DNA of 31,830 bases from a virus (IMGVR_UViG_3300042945_001048:1-31830); one strand, 5' to 3'; positions 21,909 through 30,288 are shown, counted from the first letter of the stretch. Numbers and translations: made by a program. Notes: a model not told the origin generated them from the sequence alone.

Positions 21909-22946
21909 TTATTCATTTATAACTTTTAACCATTTATCTTTTAATATTTCAACTGAAAAATTATTAAATCCAATTTCTATAGCCTTTTGTTTACTATCAT
22001 ATATATTTATATTATTAAAATAGTTATCAATAGATTTTGCTAATTCTTTGTGGTTAGCCTCATAAATATCTACCATTGACTTAGTCTTAAATTCTCCAAT
22101 TTTATCTGATTTTACTAACCACTCTTTAGGAAGTATTTGGTTATTAGGGGATACGTCTGTCATAAAAACGGGTAAACCAGAAATTAAAGCCTCATTCATA
22201 GGCAAACAAAGACCAGCATAGCGTCTAGGAAGAACCATAGCGTCATAGCCATTATATAAATCTTCTCTATTTTTAACATTATCTTTGTTTATTTTTAAAC
22301 GGCTATCTTTGGTTATAAAGTCTAAAGGGGTTTGTGTTGCTATCACAAGTTCATAATCTGCACTAGAATATTTAAGCATTTCTACTACAGTATTAGTTCC
22401 ATTTCTATCTTTGGCTGCTTTTTTACCAGCAACATGAAGTATTCGTTTATGGATTTTTGATAGGTTATTTTCTCTTGCAGCATTAAACAATGATGTATCT
22501 GTTGGTGGTGGTAGATGATATACTTTGCATTTTGATCCAAACTTTTCTTTAACAACATCTATATTCCAACTGCTTGGTGACAACAATACATCTGGTAACG
22601 GCCACTCTGGATGAACTAAATTTCCAAATAGTTCATAGTTATATTGCAATATTGTTTTTATATTTCTTTTTCTTGCTATGTCCACAAAGTCTAAATGGTA
22701 AAATGTTTCACAACTTATAACAACATCGACATTATCTAAAAAATCAAGAATTTCTTTTGTTCTAGGCATGCCCTTTGTTGTTTTTATTACGTTATATCCG
22801 TCATACCATTGCGGGTATTGTTTGTTGTTATTAAAAAAATATGAGTCAATAAGTAAAATTTTATCAGGATTTAACATTTTTACTAATTCTCTGGTTTGAT
22901 TACCAAGACCAGTGTTGTCACATCTGGTTATAATTCCTAATCTCAT
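21909..22946 (-). CDS. GT-B glycosyltransferase
   Basis: The 345-residue protein is a family 4-like GT-B enzyme: an N-terminal Rossmann start MRLGIITRCDNTGLGNQTRE with the GxGN acceptor loop, and a C-terminal donor domain with DAMVLPRRYAGLCLPMNEAL, which contains the glycine-rich loop and the conserved Glu of the nucleotide-sugar site, then ISGLPVFMTDVS. The donor and acceptor are unknown. It is the last gene of the leftward glycan operon; its ATG overlaps the previous stop by 4 nt. Such phage enzymes usually glycosylate virion proteins, phage DNA bases or the host surface. Confidence 0.85.
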   Translation of the reverse strand: MRLGIITRCDNTGLGNQTRELVKMLNPDKILLIDSYFFNNNKQYPQWYDGYNVIKTTKGMPRTKEILDFLDNVDVVISCETFYHLDFVDIARKRNIKTILQYNYELFGNLVHPEWPLPDVLLSPSSWNIDVVKEKFGSKCKVYHLPPPTDTSLFNAARENNLSKIHKRILHVAGKKAAKDRNGTNTVVEMLKYSSADYELVIATQTPLDFITKDSRLKINKDNVKNREDLYNGYDAMVLPRRYAGLCLPMNEALISGLPVFMTDVSPNNQILPKEWLVKSDKIGEFKTKSMVDIYEANHKELAKSIDNYFNNINIYDSKQKAIEIGFNNFSVEILKDKWLKVINE

Positions 22947-23815
22947 TGTATTGACCTCAAAACGTCTTCATCATTTTTAAATAATTCAGATTCGCTTAAT
23001 ATTTTTTTTGCATCTTTAATACTTGTGTATGACCAAAACTCATCGTCTTGGGTAAATTTTCTAGTGCTTTGTCTTCCATCTAAATGTAAAACCCTGCTTA
23101 CATTTTGACCATTATCTGGGTAGTAAATAAACATTTTATGTGCTTCCCAATTTCTAATTTTAAAAACGTATGGCTCTACAGTGACAGGTTGTTCTCCAGG
23201 CAAATACTCGCAATCAACTTGTGCTTTTCCATAAAACTCATCTTCAATATAATTTTTATCACCAATATTTGGCAAAATTATATTTTTGTAATATTTGGTA
23301 AAACTTAAGTGTGGGTTTTGACTCCATTGAACAGTTTTCATAAAAATATCTTCTTGACCACACATCATATGAATATGTTCTTGTGGCATTTCTTCTCTTA
23401 AATAAAATCTTATTGTATTTGCTTTATTATATTCAAACATATCTAAACACTTATTCCAGTCAATATCTCTATCAATTCTTAAAGGAAGATCGCCCTCTAT
23501 ATAAAGAATTAATGGTGTTTGCACTAAGTTAATAGTTTTTTTCATCATTGTACTTTGATGGCTGTGTTGGTCAAAAATTATTGGTAATACATTTTGCCAT
23601 TCATGCAAACATTTCCAAAGCACTCTATTTTTATGTTCATCATAATCTTTTTTGTATTCTGCTTGCTCTATTCTAAGTCCATCTATTTGTAAAATAATTT
23701 CACTATCTGGAAAGTGAAATCTGGTATTTTTAATTGTTGTCTCTATTATTTTAGTACTAGGATGACTAGGTATATATGATGTTGGAATTATAATTGTTAT
23801 ATCTTTTTTATTCAT
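22943..23815 (-). CDS. GT-A (family 2-like) glycosyltransferase
   Basis: The 290-residue protein begins KKDITIIIPTSYIPSHPSTK and has SEIILQIDGLR and PLILYIEGDLPLRI; the E-G-D stands where GT2 enzymes have DxD for metal and nucleotide sugar binding. The remaining domain is rich in Asp, His and Trp. It is preceded by AGGAGGGG about 12 nt before the ATG, the best Shine-Dalgarno of the operon, and is followed with a 4-nt overlap by the GT-B gene. Donor and acceptor unknown. Confidence 0.8.
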   Translation of the reverse strand: MNKKDITIIIPTSYIPSHPSTKIIETTIKNTRFHFPDSEIILQIDGLRIEQAEYKKDYDEHKNRVLWKCLHEWQNVLPIIFDQHSHQSTMMKKTINLVQTPLILYIEGDLPLRIDRDIDWNKCLDMFEYNKANTIRFYLREEMPQEHIHMMCGQEDIFMKTVQWSQNPHLSFTKYYKNIILPNIGDKNYIEDEFYGKAQVDCEYLPGEQPVTVEPYVFKIRNWEAHKMFIYYPDNGQNVSRVLHLDGRQSTRKFTQDDEFWSYTSIKDAKKILSESELFKNDEDVLRSIQ

Positions 23816-23864
23816 ATTTTATTTTACCCCTCCTTCTATTTTTGTATGTTCTATTACTTTAACT

Positions 23865-24449
23865 TTATATACACTTTTGTAGGTTATCTATAAGTAGACC
23901 TGCTCTAGGTCCATCACACCAAACTGCGTGTGAACTTTCTTTTGGTAAATAAAATAAATCTCCTGGATTTAAAATATAGGTAATGTCATTGTTTACTTTC
24001 CAAAAAGAAGTTCCAAGAATTTGCCAATAAAATATATCATGTGGATCGTGATGGTCTGTTACAAAACGATTTGATAAAGATATTCTTATTCCCTGAAAAT
24101 GCCAAGGCATATCACAAGAACACAAAATATTTTTATAATAATCGCAATGACTGTTATCTTTTAAATTGTTTAACTTATATAATAATTCAGAAACTCCATT
24201 AAAATCTTTAAATATATCATGTGTTTGTGGGGAGAGCCAAAGTCTATTTTGTATTTGAACATTTCCAATTAAGTCAAAATGTTCATAATTATTTATGTTT
24301 TTTACTTTTTTTTGTAAATTATCATTAGTTTTTATTGACTCTTTGTATAAGAATAACAAAACATCTTCCCATGTAATGTTTGGTATTTGATATTTTTCAA
24401 TTACAAAACCTTTATTATTTTTTTTAGCATTTATTATTTGATTAAGCAT
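23865..24449 (-). CDS. Cupin/JmjC-like Fe(II) oxygenase
   Basis: The 194-residue protein ends in a double-stranded beta-helix core: RFVTDHHDPHDIFYWQILGT (H133, D135 as HxD), TYILNPGDLFYLPKESSHAV with H174. That H-x-D...H set is the facial triad of Fe(II)/2-oxoglutarate enzymes of the cupin-8/JmjC and ROX type, and GTSFWKV-LNPGDLFYLPK matches them. Such enzymes hydroxylate proteins or small metabolites; in a glycan operon the target could be an enzyme or a residue used for glycosylation. N-terminal 1-110 is less typical. The gene has its own promoter and appears leaderless. Confidence 0.72.
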   Translation of the reverse strand: MLNQIINAKKNNKGFVIEKYQIPNITWEDVLLFLYKESIKTNDNLQKKVKNINNYEHFDLIGNVQIQNRLWLSPQTHDIFKDFNGVSELLYKLNNLKDNSHCDYYKNILCSCDMPWHFQGIRISLSNRFVTDHHDPHDIFYWQILGTSFWKVNNDITYILNPGDLFYLPKESSHAVWCDGPRAGLLIDNLQKCI

Positions 24450-24455
24450 AATACC

Positions 24456-24464
24456 ATTGTACCA
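24456..24464 (-). promoter_or_regulatory. Extended -10 promoter, leaderless
   Basis: On the minus strand: TGG TACAAT, spacer GGTATT (6 nt), then ATG 24449. It lies in the 18-nt gap after the exostosin-like gene, so it is an internal promoter of the glycan operon. Confidence 0.65.
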
Positions 24465-24467
24465 TTT

Positions 24468-25322
24468 TTACTCATTTATTTGCCTCATTAACTTAATAGA
24501 AAGATCTCTTTTATATTTAATCCACCAACAAACAACTTGATGCATATCGGATGTGTAATTATTTAATAATTCAGGTAACAATTCGGGCAACTGCTGCCAA
24601 TTTTCAACGCTTTTTATTGAGTGTCTATCTTCAAAAACAAAATTAAAAAAATCTGTATTTATACCTTTTGAATCTATTCTATCTCCTATAGGCAAACAAA
24701 GCATTTCAATGGCTTCATAAAATCTAAAAGAATCTATTACTTCTGCTCCGCTGGGACATGGAACAATTTTTGATATGCTCATGGCATCGTAATAGGATTT
24801 TGGCTTTAGTCCTTCTGCAAAACCAGTAGTTGGTTTGTAAAAAGAATTTGGAACGCTTGACATTATTTCTGCCAACTGTTGTCTTCTTTGATGAGTTATT
24901 TGACCAGCAAAGAATACGTCATATGATTTATCCTGGTATTGTGGTAAATTTTTAGATAAATGCTGTGGCACCCCAAGGGCTAGTTTATTATATTGTGCAT
25001 GTTTTTTATGAGGGTATTGAACCCAAACTTCAATATTCTTATGTTTTATTTTATTAATATTAAAGGTAGCGCTTTCATCTCCAGTAATGAATAAAACTAC
25101 TCTATCTATCTTATCTAACTCATCGGATATTTGTTTTTCATAGTCAACATTTTGTGGTCCAGGAATTACAACAAAGGCTTTTTCCGTATTGGGCAATTCA
25201 GTTACCTTAATTTGTTCAATCTTGTTTTTATTAAAAATTTCTTTAATTAATCCGTAGTCCCATTTATCAGCAGCGCAGTCTTTTTCTTTAACTGAATATA
25301 AATAGGCCTTAATGTTGCTCAT
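24468..25322 (-). CDS. Exostosin-like glycosyltransferase
   Basis: The 284-residue protein contains KSYDVFFAGQITHQRRQQL, SYYDAMSISKIVPCPSGAEV and SFRFYEAIEMLCLPIGDRI, the exostosin (GT47)-like donor-site region (FxGxxxxxRR... S.f.lCP.G....S.R..EAi..GciPV). GT47 enzymes transfer hexuronic acids or other sugars; in phage and bacteria they act in surface polysaccharide synthesis. The N-terminal 100 residues are less typical. It overlaps the fusion gene by 4 nt (ATGA). Confidence 0.78.
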   Translation of the reverse strand: MSNIKAYLYSVKEKDCAADKWDYGLIKEIFNKNKIEQIKVTELPNTEKAFVVIPGPQNVDYEKQISDELDKIDRVVLFITGDESATFNINKIKHKNIEVWVQYPHKKHAQYNKLALGVPQHLSKNLPQYQDKSYDVFFAGQITHQRRQQLAEIMSSVPNSFYKPTTGFAEGLKPKSYYDAMSISKIVPCPSGAEVIDSFRFYEAIEMLCLPIGDRIDSKGINTDFFNFVFEDRHSIKSVENWQQLPELLPELLNNYTSDMHQVVCWWIKYKRDLSIKLMRQINE

Positions 25323-26152
25323 TTTTTAGTTCCATCTTGCATAAAATTAGCGGGATCGCAGGCTGCACATGTGTCAACCTGTAAATTTCCATTAACAGAC
25401 ATTGATTTAAAAGAATTTCCACAAACACAGGAAACAACTACTTCAACAAATATCTGTTTTTCTTTTTGAAATTCTTTTTTTATCCATTCATTATAATAGT
25501 CATCTGTAAAGTATCCTAAACCTTTTTCTGGGTCATTAAAAGGATAAAAATAAGAATTGTATGGATCTTCACTTGTTGAAGGATATCTACCCCATTTTTT
25601 ATTGTAATATTCTCTTGTTACACCCATTCCTGGATCAACGCCACCAAGTTTAATACTATGACCCATTATTGTATCTTTAATATCTATTTTAACTTTTTGC
25701 CACATAGTTTTATTTTCTTTTATTGTTTTCCAATGATCATCGTAATCTAATAAAAATGCTCTTTGTATTCTCATGCTATAGTCCAAATCTTCATAGCCAT
25801 ATGGGGTAAAATTTGTATCCCATAATCCAACCTTATCAATTAAAGTTTTATGAAAAGCAATAAAGTGCCAACCAAAAACTCCAAGAGATTCAACTATTAC
25901 ATGCTTAGTATCTTTTAATATTTCAATAAAATCTAAACCGCCAGGTTCTCCAAAACGAACTGCAGCGCTCATGGCTATGTACCACTCAGCGCCTTCGTCA
26001 TACATTTTTTTTATACCTAAGTTATGACTCGCTGTAAATCCTATATTATTTTCAGTATTATCAATTTCAAAAACATTTTCTAACTTACATGTTTCCATAA
26101 GTTCATCTCTAAAAGACTTAATTCTATAAGGAAGACCAACAACATATTTCAT
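25319..26152 (-). CDS. GT2-like glycosyltransferase fused to bL31-like zinc ribbon
   Basis: The 277-residue protein starts at ATG 26152, one nt after the previous stop (an in-frame start at 26197 lies inside the upstream gene). Residues about 1-225 resemble a GT-A fold: NNIGFTASHNLGIKKMYDEG, AEWYIAMSAAVRFGEPGG, GWHFIAFHKTLIDKVGLWD and TPYGYEDLDYSMRIQ, the D-Y-G-Y-E-D acceptor-site signature of GT2. Residues 236-277 read VEVVVSCVCGNSFKSMSV, then QVDTCAACDP, with C242, C244, C262, C265; this matches the zinc-bearing ribosomal protein bL31 (EVTVTCSCGNSF...VEVCSACHP). The ribbon may bind nucleic acid, ribosome or only shape the enzyme. Confidence 0.8.
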   Translation of the reverse strand: MKYVVGLPYRIKSFRDELMETCKLENVFEIDNTENNIGFTASHNLGIKKMYDEGAEWYIAMSAAVRFGEPGGLDFIEILKDTKHVIVESLGVFGWHFIAFHKTLIDKVGLWDTNFTPYGYEDLDYSMRIQRAFLLDYDDHWKTIKENKTMWQKVKIDIKDTIMGHSIKLGGVDPGMGVTREYYNKKWGRYPSTSEDPYNSYFYPFNDPEKGLGYFTDDYYNEWIKKEFQKEKQIFVEVVVSCVCGNSFKSMSVNGNLQVDTCAACDPANFMQDGTKK

Positions 26153-26153
26153 C

Positions 26154-26927
26154 TTAACACTCAATCTTTTCATATAGGGTTTGCCAATTTTTAACAAGAC
26201 CTAGTATCTTATTATTATTCATAAGTTTTGACTTAATAAATATATAGTTGTTTTGTTTTTCATACTCATAGTCTCTTGCTATTGGAACAAAATCTTGAGA
26301 TACTAAAAATTTTATAACATCTTCAGCAAGCCATTGATCCTGCCAAAATTTAAAATGTTCTGCTTCAATAAATATTGAGTCTACTTGTTTTAAGATTTTA
26401 CTTGAATTGCTAAGCACTTGCTCAATTGCTCCTTCAACATCAATCCACATACAAACTGTGTCACTACTATTTAAAATACCTGAATCTATAAAAAATCCAT
26501 CTAAAGTGTTGCAATCAACTTTTGGAGCAGAGTACAAGACATCATCTTGATTACGTATTAAAAGACTGTTGTTACCTATAAGCCTATTAATTCTTTTACC
26601 GTCCCATTCTCCATTATTTAAATATGCTTCTTGAATAAGAAACCTAGTCTCACCTATTTTATTTGTAATTGCAATATTTAAATATTTTACCCCAAAGTTT
26701 TGCAAACTGTTCTCATAATGTTTATGCACATATGGGTTAGCCTCAAACGCCCAGGAACTAATATTTGGATAGTCTTGTATTATTTTTTGAGAAAACTCTG
26801 CAGAGTTGGCTCCTACTTCAATACTAATTTTAGGTTTTGTTTCTTTTTGAATTAAAAAAAATAGTTCTACCAATTCATCTACCAACAATCTTTCTTGTGT
26901 TGATGAAAATTTTAATTTATTTTTCAT
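26154..26927 (-). CDS. FkbM-family methyltransferase
   Basis: The 257-residue protein has the SAM-binding IEVGANSAEFSQKII with AFEANPYVH two strands later, then YLNIAITNKIGETRFLI, GNNSLL and VDCNTLDGFF, and VCMWIDVEGAIEQVL, the catalytic-site region of FkbM proteins (WxDvEGaE). FkbM enzymes O-methylate sugars or secondary metabolites, so it may methylate a sugar in the phage glycan. It starts in the ATGA overlap with the epimerase stop and ends with TAA, G, ATG. Confidence 0.85.
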   Translation of the reverse strand: MKNKLKFSSTQERLLVDELVELFFLIQKETKPKISIEVGANSAEFSQKIIQDYPNISSWAFEANPYVHKHYENSLQNFGVKYLNIAITNKIGETRFLIQEAYLNNGEWDGKRINRLIGNNSLLIRNQDDVLYSAPKVDCNTLDGFFIDSGILNSSDTVCMWIDVEGAIEQVLSNSSKILKQVDSIFIEAEHFKFWQDQWLAEDVIKFLVSQDFVPIARDYEYEKQNNYIFIKSKLMNNNKILGLVKNWQTLYEKIEC

Positions 26928-27925
26928 TTATTAAATATATCCTGATTCACCCAAGTTTTTGGAGTTAGGTTATTTTGAATCTCAACTGGTAAATTAAAAT
27001 TAAATGATCCAGTTCCTCTTTGTCTTACCCAATCAACCATATTTGATAGAATTTCTTTTAATTCATAACGTGTTGAATAGTCAAGTAGTCTTCTGGCTTT
27101 GTCAGCAGAACAGTGGGCTAATCTTACTTCAGAAGGTCTTGCATCTAAATAAATTGGATCTAAGTCAAAACCAATAATAGAGGCTATTTCTTCTGCTAAC
27201 TCATTAATTGTTATAAAATTATTATCTGGACCAATGTTAATTACTTCTCCATTAGCCACATCAGAAAAAATAACTTTGTGAAATGGATCAATTATATCTC
27301 TCATATCAGAAAAACATCTTTTCTGGTTGCCATCTCCATAAATAATTGGTTGTTTTCCTTGAAGCATTCTGTTAATCATAATGCCAGCAACATTTCTAAA
27401 AGGATCTGTATAGTTTTGTCCATGACCAACAACATTATGTGGCACAAGAATAACAAATTCCATACCGTGAGTTTTTGAAAGATTTTTTAATGTTAATTCA
27501 AAGGCGTGTTTTGCAATTCCATATGGATCTTGTGGTTTTGGAATCATGTTTTCTGTAAATGGTAAAGTATCTTGTGTTCCATATCTAGCCATGCTTGATG
27601 TAAATATAAACTTTTTTACACCTGCTTGGATTGCACAACTCAAAACATTCATAGAGTTTCCATATGTGTTATCTGTAATAAACTTAGGAGAAAACACAGA
27701 AAGACCTTCATGTGCAGTACATGCTGCATGAACTACAACCTCAATATTTTTAAAGTCTTCTTTTGTTAAATCATTGCAATCTTTTTTAATAAAATTAATT
27801 TTTGATGGAATGTTATCTATATATCCACCCACTAAACTATCAATACCAGTAATATTATGGTCAGAAAGACTTTTTGCTAAATTACTACCAAGTAAGCCAG
27901 CAACACCAGTTATCATTATGTTCAT
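26924..27925 (-). CDS. NAD-dependent sugar epimerase/dehydratase (extended SDR)
   Basis: The 333-residue enzyme has GVAGLLGSN (GxxGxxG, 7-15) for NAD, FTSSMARYG with S110/S111, and DPYGIAKHAFELT with Y135 and K139, the catalytic Y-x3-K of extended SDRs. VPHNVVGHGQNYTDPFRN and ARPSEVRLAHCSADKAR place it with UDP-glucose 4-epimerases or dehydratases. It would supply a modified nucleotide sugar to the neighbouring transferases. ATGA overlaps on both sides. Confidence 0.9.
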   Translation of the reverse strand: MNIMITGVAGLLGSNLAKSLSDHNITGIDSLVGGYIDNIPSKINFIKKDCNDLTKEDFKNIEVVVHAACTAHEGLSVFSPKFITDNTYGNSMNVLSCAIQAGVKKFIFTSSMARYGTQDTLPFTENMIPKPQDPYGIAKHAFELTLKNLSKTHGMEFVILVPHNVVGHGQNYTDPFRNVAGIMINRMLQGKQPIIYGDGNQKRCFSDMRDIIDPFHKVIFSDVANGEVINIGPDNNFITINELAEEIASIIGFDLDPIYLDARPSEVRLAHCSADKARRLLDYSTRYELKEILSNMVDWVRQRGTGSFNFNLPVEIQNNLTPKTWVNQDIFNK

Positions 27926-28881
27926 TTTATCTCCAACTCACTTAATATGCTTGCCCACCTATGAACATAGGTATGTTCTTTTTTGGTTCGTTCATGACTA
28001 GCAATCCTTATCTTTTCTCTTGTTAGTCCATCTAGTATATAATAATCTATTTTTTCTTTAAGGTCTTTAAGATTGCCGTGCTCATAAAATATAATTTCTT
28101 TACCGTCTTCAAAGTACTCATCAAGTCCTTTTATGCGAGGGTAGATAGTAAACCCACCACGACCAGTACTCTCAAATAACCTATCACTAGTGTAATAAGG
28201 ATAGTTAAAGTTAATGTTTAAACTATCACCTATTGCTATTTTGCTTTTTGCGTAAATACGATTTAATTCATCTCCACGAACTGTTCCAGTATCACCATCT
28301 CCACCAACATGCAAGAACCTTTTGCCATATGTTTTTCTTAAAAAGTTTATTAGTTCTGGACGGTATTTATGTTCAGGATGATACCCTTTACTACCAACAA
28401 AGATAATATCGTTTTCAAAATTATGTTGGTCATAGTCTTCATGAATGTAACATTCTTTATCATATACACCAGCAGGTAAAAAGTGTCCTTTAACCTGCGT
28501 ATTTTCATTAAACCAATCACACATTAACTTATCTGTAGCAAAGAAGTGACCTATGTTTGTATAGAAATCATCATTCTTTAAATCTTTTTCACGTTCAATT
28601 CCAAACCACAAATCCAAATGATATGTCATGGTTGGTATACCAGCAGCCTTTAATTGTTTTAATACATCCGTCATAGATCTAGATCCTGGAGTTGGCCATC
28701 TATGTGTATGTACCCAGATGAATAGATTAGATTTTAATGCTGCATTTAATATTTCAGCACTGCCCGCTTTTTTCTCTTGCAATTTATGCACGGTATGTCC
28801 AAGAGACTCCAAAGACTTAGCATGATGATTTTCACTACTATAAGGCACTTCAAAATTACCAAGAAAAACTATGTTAGCCAA
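27922..28881 (-). CDS. CgeB-like glycosyltransferase
   Basis: The 319-residue protein has an N-terminal Rossmann start (ANIVFLGNFEVPYSSENHHA) and a C-terminal half with NDIIFVGSKGYHPEHKYRPE, SKIAIGDSLNINFNYPYYTS and DRLFESTGRGGFTIYPRIKG, the donor-binding E-x3-G pattern of the CgeB / glycosyltransferase_1_2 family. Sugar and acceptor are unknown. The start is TTG, with GAGGGG five nt upstream. First gene of the leftward operon; its promoter overlaps the divergent Stealth-like gene's promoter. Confidence 0.82.
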   Translation of the reverse strand: MANIVFLGNFEVPYSSENHHAKSLESLGHTVHKLQEKKAGSAEILNAALKSNLFIWVHTHRWPTPGSRSMTDVLKQLKAAGIPTMTYHLDLWFGIEREKDLKNDDFYTNIGHFFATDKLMCDWFNENTQVKGHFLPAGVYDKECYIHEDYDQHNFENDIIFVGSKGYHPEHKYRPELINFLRKTYGKRFLHVGGDGDTGTVRGDELNRIYAKSKIAIGDSLNINFNYPYYTSDRLFESTGRGGFTIYPRIKGLDEYFEDGKEIIFYEHGNLKDLKEKIDYYILDGLTREKIRIASHERTKKEHTYVHRWASILSELEIK

Positions 28882-28902
28882 GACTACCCCTCTGTTTATA
28901 TT

Positions 28903-28911
28903 AGTATACCA
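28903..28911 (-). promoter_or_regulatory. Promoter of the leftward glycan operon
   Basis: On the minus strand TGG TATACT, 21 nt before the TTG start 28881. It forms one arm of a 23-bp palindrome whose other arm is the divergent promoter. Confidence 0.65.
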
Positions 28912-28916
28912 GATTC

Positions 28917-28925
28917 TGATATACT
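28917..28925 (+). promoter_or_regulatory. Promoter of the Stealth-like gene
   Basis: TGATATACT lies 22 nt before ATG 28948, which has AGGGGGAG as Shine-Dalgarno. Confidence 0.65.
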
Positions 28926-28947
28926 TGTAATAAATTAGGGGGAGTTA

Positions 28948-29643
28948 ATGGATTTTGTTTATATCTGCCGTTCTGGAGAAAATGAAGAGTTAAGATACTC
29001 TATTAGATCTGTTCTTCATAGTTTCCCAGATGCAAAGGTTTGGTTGATTGGTGGCAAGCCAGACTGGTATAAAGGAAATTATGTATCAGTTGAACAAAAT
29101 CATAATAAATATACAAATGCTATAAATAATTTAACAACTTTATGTAAAACAGAACAAATATCTAATAGTTTTATATTAATGAATGATGATTTCTTTATAA
29201 TTAAAAAGATAGACAAAATTGACTATTCTCACGGAGGTCTATTGTCGGGCAAGATAGATAAATATGTTAAGATTACTGGGTCATCCCTGTATATTAAAAA
29301 GTTAATTCAAACCAATACCCGCTTAAGTGAGCGGGGAATTAATAAACCACTAGACTATGAACTACATACCCCAATGCCAATGGAAAGAGATAAACTACTT
29401 ACCATTATAAAGAAGTATCCAAGTTGTCTATGGAGATCTATGTATGGCAATATATTTGAGGTTGGTGGTTCACAGATGCAGGATGTAAAGGTTTATACAA
29501 ACAGAAGGCATTTTGCTAGATCAAATGAAATTACAGAACATTCTATATTTTTGTCTACAGAAGATCAGGCATTTGAAGGTATTAAAACTAAAATCTTAAA
29601 TAATTTATTTTTAGAACCAAGTGCTTATGAAATTTTAAAATAA
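28948..29643 (+). CDS. Stealth-like capsular glycosyltransferase/phosphotransferase
   Basis: The 231-residue protein begins MDFVYICRSGENEELRYSIR, has VWLIGGKPDWYKGNY and FILMNDDFFIIKKI (residues 75-88). The N-D-D-F-F box and the YIxRxGEn start match the Stealth family of proteins, which transfer hexose-1-phosphate in capsule-like polymers. Compared with cellular members (CR1 to CR4) the CR3/CR4 C-terminus is largely missing. It is divergent from the glycan operon and ends 2 nt before the convergent stop of the nuclease at 29646. Confidence 0.72.
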   Translation: MDFVYICRSGENEELRYSIRSVLHSFPDAKVWLIGGKPDWYKGNYVSVEQNHNKYTNAINNLTTLCKTEQISNSFILMNDDFFIIKKIDKIDYSHGGLLSGKIDKYVKITGSSLYIKKLIQTNTRLSERGINKPLDYELHTPMPMERDKLLTIIKKYPSCLWRSMYGNIFEVGGSQMQDVKVYTNRRHFARSNEITEHSIFLSTEDQAFEGIKTKILNNLFLEPSAYEILK

Positions 29644-29645
29644 AA

Positions 29646-30086
29646 TTACCAGCCAGCCCAATATTCATCAAAACTTAATTGTTCATATTGTTCCAAATAC
29701 CTAACTTCATCAATAATTTTAAAATTTAAGGCAGTGTCTATCATTTCTGCAGAGTAACTTTTAGGTTCAGGATTAGCAGAAAAATAAACAACATACTTAA
29801 TATCTTTATACATAGCCTTTATTAAAGCACCATTTGCAATAGATTTTTTTACATTATCAGTTCGTTTTGCTCCAGGTCTTTTTTTATTCCCAAACCTTCC
29901 ACCTTTACACTCTACATACTCGAAAGATCCATCTGGCATTGTAGCAAAAAAGTCTACCTCGCATCCAGTTAGTGGTACATAAAAGTTTTTTATAATGGTT
30001 ATAAAACCACGAGAAACTAGATCTGCGTAGACGATGTCCTCAAACTCATCACCAGATTTTTTACTTTCGCTTTGGAAGTTTATCAA
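29646..30086 (-). CDS. PD-(D/E)XK nuclease-like protein
   Basis: The 146-residue protein shows KKSGDEFEDIVYADLVSRGF, then PLTGCEVDFFATMPDGSFE and YVECKGGRFG: D of EVDFF and E-x-K of VECKGG form the catalytic metal centre, with the SGDEFE helix before it. It resembles small endonucleases of the restriction-like or Mrr-type set found in phage and conjugative elements. The TTG start overlaps the previous gene by 26 nt, and no Shine-Dalgarno is visible. Function (host DNA degradation, homing or resolution) open. Confidence 0.75.
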   Translation of the reverse strand: MINFQSESKKSGDEFEDIVYADLVSRGFITIIKNFYVPLTGCEVDFFATMPDGSFEYVECKGGRFGNKKRPGAKRTDNVKKSIANGALIKAMYKDIKYVVYFSANPEPKSYSAEMIDTALNFKIIDEVRYLEQYEQLSFDEYWAGW

Positions 30087-30288
30087 CTGTGTAATACGTT
30101 CCCCACTTATAAGAAGGTTTATATAATAGTTCTTGAATAAAAGTATAAGACCTATATCTTATTCCATAGTTATTTTTATCTTCAAGTCTAATAGATTTAA
30201 TTAAAAATTCACAGGCAATTATTTCTAAGCCATTGGCAAACCACCTTAAAGGTTTGATGTTAGTTCTTTCTTGTCTAAATGCATTCAT
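30061..30288 (-). CDS. Small protein, unknown function
   Basis: This 75-residue protein starts on the last base of the preceding stop (TAATG) and is rich in aromatic and basic residues (MNAFRQERTNIKPLRWFANG, CEFLIKSIRLEDKNNYGIRY). It ends in a basic tail (VDKLPKRK) inside the nuclease gene. No family recognised. Confidence 0.55.
   Translation of the reverse strand: MNAFRQERTNIKPLRWFANGLEIIACEFLIKSIRLEDKNNYGIRYRSYTFIQELLYKPSYKWGTYYTVDKLPKRK

Larger units (their letters stand above)
28903..28925. promoter_or_regulatory. 23-bp palindrome containing two divergent -10 elements
   Basis: AGTATACCAGA, centre T, TCTGATATACT: 11-bp arms with one mismatch. Each arm is an extended -10 for one direction, so the two transcription units cannot both be bound by polymerase at once. 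Whether a dimeric regulator also binds here is inference. Confidence 0.65.

Noticed and set aside
21909-28881. DNA base hypermodification system
   Set aside because: No thymidylate or dCMP hydroxymethylase or base kinase is in the window; glycosyltransferases with an epimerase and FkbM fit a polysaccharide or protein glycan better.
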